NCBI RefSeq assembly: GCF_022682495.2
Contig: NC_071399.1
Span: 6,305,342-6,369,341 of the forward strand
Source: Desmodus rotundus
Taxonomy: Eukaryota; Chordata; Mammalia; Chiroptera; Phyllostomidae
Direction of reading: 5' to 3'
Length of the DNA stretch: 64,000 nt
Within the stretch, counting starts at the first letter, position 1. Each line of letters opens with the position of its first letter. The notes under the pieces were generated by a model. The model ran no database searches, was not told where the DNA came from, and saw nothing but the letters and a program-made list of their open reading frames with translations. Position numbers and translations under genes: made by a program. This document shows, piece by piece, positions 57,951 to 64,000 of the stretch.

Positions 57951-58624
57951 AATTTTGGATGATATTCAAAAAACTATTAAATGCCACCCCATGTTCCTCA
58001 AATATACACATTGCATTTTAGAAACCAAAATATGTGCTAGTTTAGAAAATAGCATGCTGAACTGGTGACTCTCAAAAATTCTTAGTAACTGATGAAACAA
58101 CAAAGTAATCCCAGATGAGTAGAGGGTTGTTTAAAATGTTCCTTCAGAGCATATTGAATGAAGATTGTAACCCAAGACAATTAATTTACCAGAAAGATCA
58201 AACGTTATACTGGTCCCGTCCCTGACCTCCGTAATGCTTAGTGCTAAGGTGTCGTGATGGTGACTAGAATCTGTCTGAGGCAGTTTACATTTTATCACCT
58301 GAAGGGTTCCAGAATCTGGATTTTTTTTCGCAGTTCACAGAATGGGCCTTCAATCATTCCAACAGCACTGATGGAGAAAATAGATGACATTGAGAAATGA
58401 GACAAAGTCAAGTTTACTGCCAAGGTTATTGGGACAATGGCTAATGAAGGAGGAATAAAAAAGATGAGAAAGAGAAAGATTAAATAGATCTCACCATTAC
58501 TTAAAAATACAGTTATACACAAAATAGGTAAATGCATGCCAATGAATTTTGTACAGACTACTGGAAGAGGAAACATGATTTATTATGTTCTAATTGACCT
58601 TTGAACACTTTTCATTTAAAGATG
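57951..58624. other. Unique noncoding sequence, no gene seen
   Basis: AT-rich spacer between two L1 fragments of opposite orientation. A 93-codon minus-strand frame at 58295-58576 shows no family. Confidence 0.45.
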
Positions 58625-58985
58625 AAAGTACTTGTTGAGTCCTGTCTTTCCTTCTTGTTGTTGCCTGTAGTTGACCCCTTTATGCTGTTGAGTAGTGTTC
58701 CATTGTATAGTACAATTCATTTATCAAGTCTCTGTTGGTGGACATTTTGATTGTTTCCAGTTTAGGGCTGTGATGAATCAAGCTTCCATAAACATACTAT
58801 AACAAGTTGATTTCTGGGGATATCATTTCATTCCTCTGGGATAAATACCTAGAAGTGGAGTCATTTGGCTATATGATAAGTGCATATTTAACTTTGTGAG
58901 AAACTGTCAAACAATTTTACAAAGTGGTTGTCTCATTATACATACCCACTGAAGGTGTTACATATATTGACCAAGGTATGTGAAT
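58625..58985 (-). mobile_element. Old L1 3' fragment, antisense
   Basis: TAGTGTTCCATTGTATAGTA, CATTTTGATTGTTTCCAGTT, TAGGGCTGTGATGAATCAAG, GGGATAAATACCTAGAAGTG, CTATATGATAAGTGCATATT and GAGAAACTGTCAAACAATTT read in order as the reverse complement of L1 ORF2 end and 3' UTR. Divergence suggests an older copy than the one at 57659. Confidence 0.88.
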
Positions 58986-61514
58986 ACATATACATGTAAA
59001 GCAAAAGTACTGGGTAAAGAGTTATTGCTGCCAACAGACAGTTATTTTCCCACTGAGAGAGCATTGTTGTCTTTTATAGTTTGACACCAAGTCCACCAGT
59101 ACTTGAAACATGTCATAGTCCTTTCAATTGGAATGAAAAGAAAAAGGGAGAGGGATTTATATAATTGGTTTGGCTTAAGTGGAAGTAGCTTCAAAATAAT
59201 TAATTTAGAATTAGTTGAGGCAGAGTATTGAACCCCATAAGAATTTTATATGCCTCTGCTATCATAAGGAGAGCACTGGAAAGAAACAAGGGGTTTGGAT
59301 TCCAATTAATTTCTTGACTGTCTACGTGGCTTTTGATTAAGCCCCATAAATTATCAGGAGCCTGCTCTCTATCCTCGGACAGGGCTAATGACCTATCATT
59401 TCACCTCCTTGACCTTCTGTACTGTTTGTCAGATGAGAGTATCCCTTTAACTGTAAGGACATGATTGTAATTTTTTATAGATTTTCAAGTTGTTTCTAAT
59501 TCAAATCAAATTCATTATTTTTAATTGACTCATTATTTCTTTACAAAATAGAATAAACAGATTAAATAAAAACAGTCCTGTGTGAAACTCATGCCCCATG
59601 TAAAAAGATGTGAAAATGAGTAACTGCATTTATGCATGATTTCACACTTCTGGTTTCCCCGTTGAAAAAGTGAAGCAGGGTCACAGCATCAGCTTCTCAA
59701 CAGTATTTCTGTTAGAACAATACATACTACAGGTTGTGCACGGAAACACACGAGAGCTCCCTCTTCTCCGATATTTTATTTCTGCTACCTCGCCGTTCTT
59801 CTGTGTCTAAGAATGGAAATATGACTCATCTTCTGTATAAATTTCACGACAGACTATAGAAGAGCTTCCACGTCTTCAGTTATTTTTCTCGGCAATATCT
59901 GCATTCCACTTTAAAGTGTAAGGACACTGTAAACATAATATGTAGATACAAAGAGGCATGCAAGATAATTGCTCCACGAGCCTCCATTAAATGAGGATGT
60001 GAATACTGAATAATAGATTAGAAAAGTAAACTAAGGACAAATTTAGAGATGATATAATGATAGTTTGTAATAAGGTCTTTGGAGTAATCACAGGAACTAC
60101 CTAAAATTTAGATCCCATATAGTGTAGTCCAGCTGTGCATCAATGCAAGGATCCCCTCTCAAATGTCACACCACCATGACCGTATAATCTTCAGCCCAAA
60201 TACTTCCATATCTATTTACTTTTAGTTAGCGTCTCATCTGGGTTTAACAGCATCCTCAAAGGAATACCACAAAATTTTAAACCCTTACTTGTATTTTCAA
60301 GTTTCTTACCATCTGTTTGAGGAGGCAAGGTGAACAGGCATGAAAAAGTAGAAGAGATGAGTGCAGAGCTATAACCAGATGCTTCAGCTTCTGGTAAAAC
60401 ACTCAGGCTGGTGAGGATTTCAGAGAAGGGGGGACCAACATGCACCAGAGTTGGGAGGCTTCGAGAAGAAGTAGGCTTGAGGCAAAACTTCAAGGAAGCC
60501 TTTCCCTATTGAAAGAAAATCTAGAGAGGCAGAGGTTCTAGGGTAAGTGCAGTAGGAAATATCAAGAATACTGACTAAAACCAGGCTTTTATGTCAATAA
60601 AAAGGTGAGAATCCAGTTGCATAGTTAGAATGGGACCATAGTAAGATAGTGGAATATGTACATTGAAGTGTACTTTCAGCCATTACAAATTCTTCAACCA
60701 ATGGGAATTCTCCAGTCAGATGAAACTTCCTTGAGCTTAGTAACTCTAAGAAAACATGTTTAAATGGTCTATTAAAAAGTAATAGCATCTACTTTGCATG
60801 GGCAACATTGTTCAAAATGTTCCTGTGAGTGAATGCATAGTTTTCCTAGTACCTGTGGACATTTGTCTTTTTGAAGAAAAAGGCCCCAAAACACAGCAAT
60901 ATGAATACCATGGTATAATTCAGTTATATGTATCCAAATTGAATATTCTCATTAAACGAAATTTTGAAGAATTAGCCGTTTTCAACAGGATTATATTCAA
61001 AATGATATTTAGTGGTTAAAGTAGTGATAAATCATAATAAACAGAAACTTCCTTTGTGTTTTGTGTTAAAGCTCCCAAGCTTCAGAGGGGTTGGTTGACT
61101 AACTATCCAAGAGTAATATAAGATTGCTAGCATGTGGGATAAAGGAACACAATGTCGAGGCGATTTTTCCTTCTTCTTTTCTTTGTGTGCGTATTGGTAA
61201 CTAACTGGAGACAGAGCCAAACGACCCCAATTAATTCAGCACTGTTTGGCACAATTGGCGTCCCCTGCTGAGAAGAGACCCAGATCTGAGCTAAGCAAAG
61301 GTCTGAATTGGTTCTTCATAGTTAGGAAGATGTGCTTCCCAGATGAGTGTTACTGATGTTACCTGCATTGCATTCTGGGGACAGCTCGCTTTGCAAGTTG
61401 CAGGAACCACACTCAGCTAGTCAGCGAAGAAAGAATAGTGTAAAATCTTTCCCTTAAATTTAAGAAGAGTATGGCTATCATAGACTTGAGAGCTTTGGAT
61501 GTGTCTGCATGTCA
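58986..61514. other. Mostly unique noncoding sequence, no gene seen
   Basis: A MIR-like block may lie at about 59290-59470 (TTTCACCTCCTTGACCTTCT, GTTTGTCAGATGAGAGTATC). No gene, RNA gene or clear repeat was found in the rest. Confidence 0.4.
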
Positions 61515-61540
61515 GTGAGTGTGTGTGTGTGTGTGTAGGA
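61515..61540. repeat. Short (GT)n
   Basis: AGTGAGTGTGTGTGTGTGTG followed by TAGG; a simple repeat of about 9 GT units. Confidence 0.85.
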
Positions 61541-63149
61541 TTTTTTGCTAAATCGCAGAGTCCAATAAAAAAATTCATGATTCTTCAACTTTTCTTTTGT
61601 AGAAATGTGCACTTTCAAGTTTTGTGGCCAAAGGCATGCTTTTCTACTATCTATTTGTAAATTAAAATCTATTAAACTTGCCTTCCCATCTCTGAAGGCC
61701 TTCCTTTTTTTCTAACCCTTGACAATTCAGTGTCAACTATTTTGGAACCAAAACAGGGATTTTTTAAATCCCCACAAGGGATTTTTAAAAAAAGTAATCT
61801 TGAGTTTTATTCAAAGAAAAGCAAAGTCTTAATGAGAAGCGAAGGCACCAGTAGGTTTGAGTCCTATTTGAAGACAAGGATGATAACTCATTTTATTCTT
61901 ACTATTATATTGAAATAATCATTTGTTGAAATGTATTATAAAAAACCTGGATTTCATTAGTAATCAGAAATCTAATAGATTGCTCTTTGGTGAGGAAGTC
62001 ATCAGACTTTGCAAGCCGTGTAGCTATTTGTCATGGGAGTCACAGAATACTAGCATGGATATTTGTAAGTTGTCTAAGAAGTTTTTAGGGTAAAAAGCTT
62101 TTAGAGTAAATAAATTCTAGCACAGATAAGGTTTTATTTAAAAAGTAAGGGTAAGTTTAAATGAATTCTGCTAGTGCTTCATGCTTTAATGATCTTAAGA
62201 ATTATTGTGTCTGAAAAGTGTTAGAATTTTCGCTGAAATTATTTTCAGTACTATAAAATGGAGTGTTCCCTTTTGCAATTCCTACAATTGAATGTCGGAT
62301 TGGATGTCTTCTCTGCTCTTCCATAGCCCTCCAGGCAACATATGTTATTAAACCACAGACAGTCACCAGGGAAAGCCCTGAGCATGTGGGAAATTAGGGT
62401 TCCTAAGTAGAGAGAAGTTGGTAAATCTATAAAACTGGGGATAATCTCTCTCTTGGGCCATCGCTCTACTTTAAATTATCCCTGTTAACCAAAATAAACT
62501 TAAGGAATCATTCCATGGCTAACGGGCTTTGATATATTTTGCTCAGCTGTGGTCAGGAGGGCTGTCTTAGATTTCTGTAACAGATGTTTTCTCTTGGCGC
62601 TCAATGCTATTGATTTTGTGGGCAAAGGGACAGGCTCAGTGAAGTGAGAGTCGCAGCCTAAAACTGATTGGGGCAGAAAGTAGAGTGATCATCTGCCAAC
62701 CTCCAAAGGCTGAGCTTTGTGGTGCTTATCGGGACCTCTGGCCTTCTCAAAATTGGGAGGGAATCCTGGGAGAGCTACTTTTTGCAAGGGTTCGGTTAAT
62801 ATATACTTCATGTCACGTCAAAAATACCATAAGAGCATCTTTTCCACTGTATGTTAGCCTAGGGGCTAGAAACTCTTAAAGGGCACTGCTAGAAATCAAG
62901 TAAACTTGTATTTGTTATATAATGGAGAGAGGTAGCATTGACAGTTCTTAAGTTCAAGTTCTGAGAAAGGGTCAAGTTAACATTTCTTACTCTTTTTCAG
63001 GAGTAAATGCGGCCATCTGAAAATTACATTTCCTCTGCTGTAGAAACATGGGTTGACAGATATATTTCATATGTGTCTGTGCTTAAAGTTTTCACAATGT
63101 TAATTTATGCCCATTTAATTCTTTACAGTGCTTTATGCTCCTAGAATTA
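61541..63149. other. Unique noncoding sequence, no gene seen
   Basis: Plain AT-rich DNA. Nothing recognisable on either strand. Confidence 0.45.
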
Positions 63150-63265
63150 TTAAAAATTGTATTAATCGAGCACGTACTGGCATGCTACTTTAGGTAGGTT
63201 ACTATGTTAGGTGCTGAGGATTAAATTATAATGATTTATATACAATCCTCTCTTTAAGATATCTC
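63150..63265. mobile_element. Possible ancient interspersed repeat
   Basis: TTAATCGAGCACGTACTGGC, AGGTAGGTTACTATGTTAGG, TGCTGAGGATTAAATTATAA and CTCATAGTCTGCTTATCC parallel 'ttattgagcacctactatgtg…gtgctaggcgctggggata…gagctcacagtctag'. It is the same type as at 25555 and 51440. Confidence 0.45.
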
Positions 63266-64000
63266 ATAGTCTGCTTATCCATTGTGATGTGTCAATCAAA
63301 ACAAATGCAATCCATGCAAGAAGAGGGAAGGCCATGCGGGAGGGAATCTTACTGAGGACGGAACCTAAAGTTAGAAATGTGTTAGATAAAACTAAAGGCA
63401 ATGCCTATGCAAAAGGTCCAAAGAAGTGACATTTTCTTTGGCAATTTTACTACAGGGAGTTTAGTAATCCTAGATGACACCGGATTGCTTGAGAACGTAG
63501 AGAGAAGTTAGCCTGAGACGGAGCCCAGGTAAACTCACGGACGGTGTAAAATGTCCTGCAGGCGTGGGCCCTTTTAGGCAAAGGGAAAAGACAGCCAGAA
63601 CTGTAATCACAGGGGAGCTGATCTGAGTGCACCTCAGGCAAAGAGGTGATGATGGCTCTTATGGTGCATCTTGTCTGTTTCAGGTGGGCCCAAGGTATAC
63701 CTGGAAGAGCTCTGAGAACTCCTGTACTTCCAAGGGAATGTAATCTTCCTTCCAGTGATACTTTTTGGAATAATATGAGCAATTTGACAAATGATATCAG
63801 TGTCCCCCTACACATGCCCATGGGTTAAAAATGCTATCACCAAGGTTTACTTATTTCTCACACTAATATTGTTTACTTGTTTGAGTGTGTGGTTGGTAGG
63901 ATAATATGGGTATCATAACTTATGGTTTTAATTTGAATATTTCACGTAAAATGTCATATGGTGTGCTTGAGTGTGATATTGTCATGTTACAGAATTGCAT
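63266..64000. other. Noncoding sequence to the window end, no gene seen
   Basis: A 123-codon minus-strand frame at 63450-63821 has no recognised domain and no splice context I would defend. No repeat was recognised. Confidence 0.4.

Overview
The window reads as mammalian chromosomal DNA, most likely from a bat. It is AT-rich, without operons, ribosome-binding sites or long open frames, and it is full of mammalian interspersed repeats (L1, MIR, L2, MER5-like, hAT, mariner). The best lineage clue is six copies of a tRNA-derived SINE whose core, internal A and B boxes and pyrimidine-rich to AATAAATAAA tail match the Ves family of yangochiropteran bats. Several L1 3' ends also share one young-looking consensus. 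I saw no vespertilionid-type Helitron (HeliBat) ends, which weakly favours a non-vespertilionid bat; that is inference.

No functional protein-coding gene, exon set or structural RNA gene could be supported. The longest open frames are explained by repeats: a 196-codon frame by a decayed mariner at 26.2-26.8 kb, a 187-codon frame partly by a Ves SINE at 33.5 kb, and a 165-codon frame by a CA-rich tandem repeat at 48.7-49.1 kb. The window is probably intergenic or lies within a large intron.

Layout. 0-5.3 kb: unique sequence with a few old MIR/L1 remnants and an odd homopolymer tract. 5.3-9.9 kb: two oppositely oriented, internally deleted mariner copies, the second abutting a 59-bp minisatellite, then a Ves SINE and a MIR. 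10.2-10.6 kb: a nearly pure A/T palindromic tract. 11-24.7 kb: mostly unique, with an old antisense L1M, an ERVL-type LTR remnant, L2, MIR and MER5. 24.7-27.4 kb: a cluster of AT-rich palindromes, a third deleted mariner and a perfect 20-bp inverted repeat. 28-33.7 kb: Ves SINEs, a short L1 with clear target-site duplications and a possible retropseudogene remnant. 34-48 kb: largely unique, with two more Ves copies and stretches that could be conserved regulatory sequence. 48.7-57.4 kb: CA-rich, polypurine and TA repeats plus two hAT-type elements. 57.6-59 kb: two L1 fragments in opposite orientation. 59-64 kb: mostly unique.

The best leads are structural: the mariner pair sharing one internal deletion, the minisatellite at a mariner end, several strong inverted repeats, and an L1 fragment with flanking direct repeats but no poly(A) tail. 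I found no convincing undescribed gene system.
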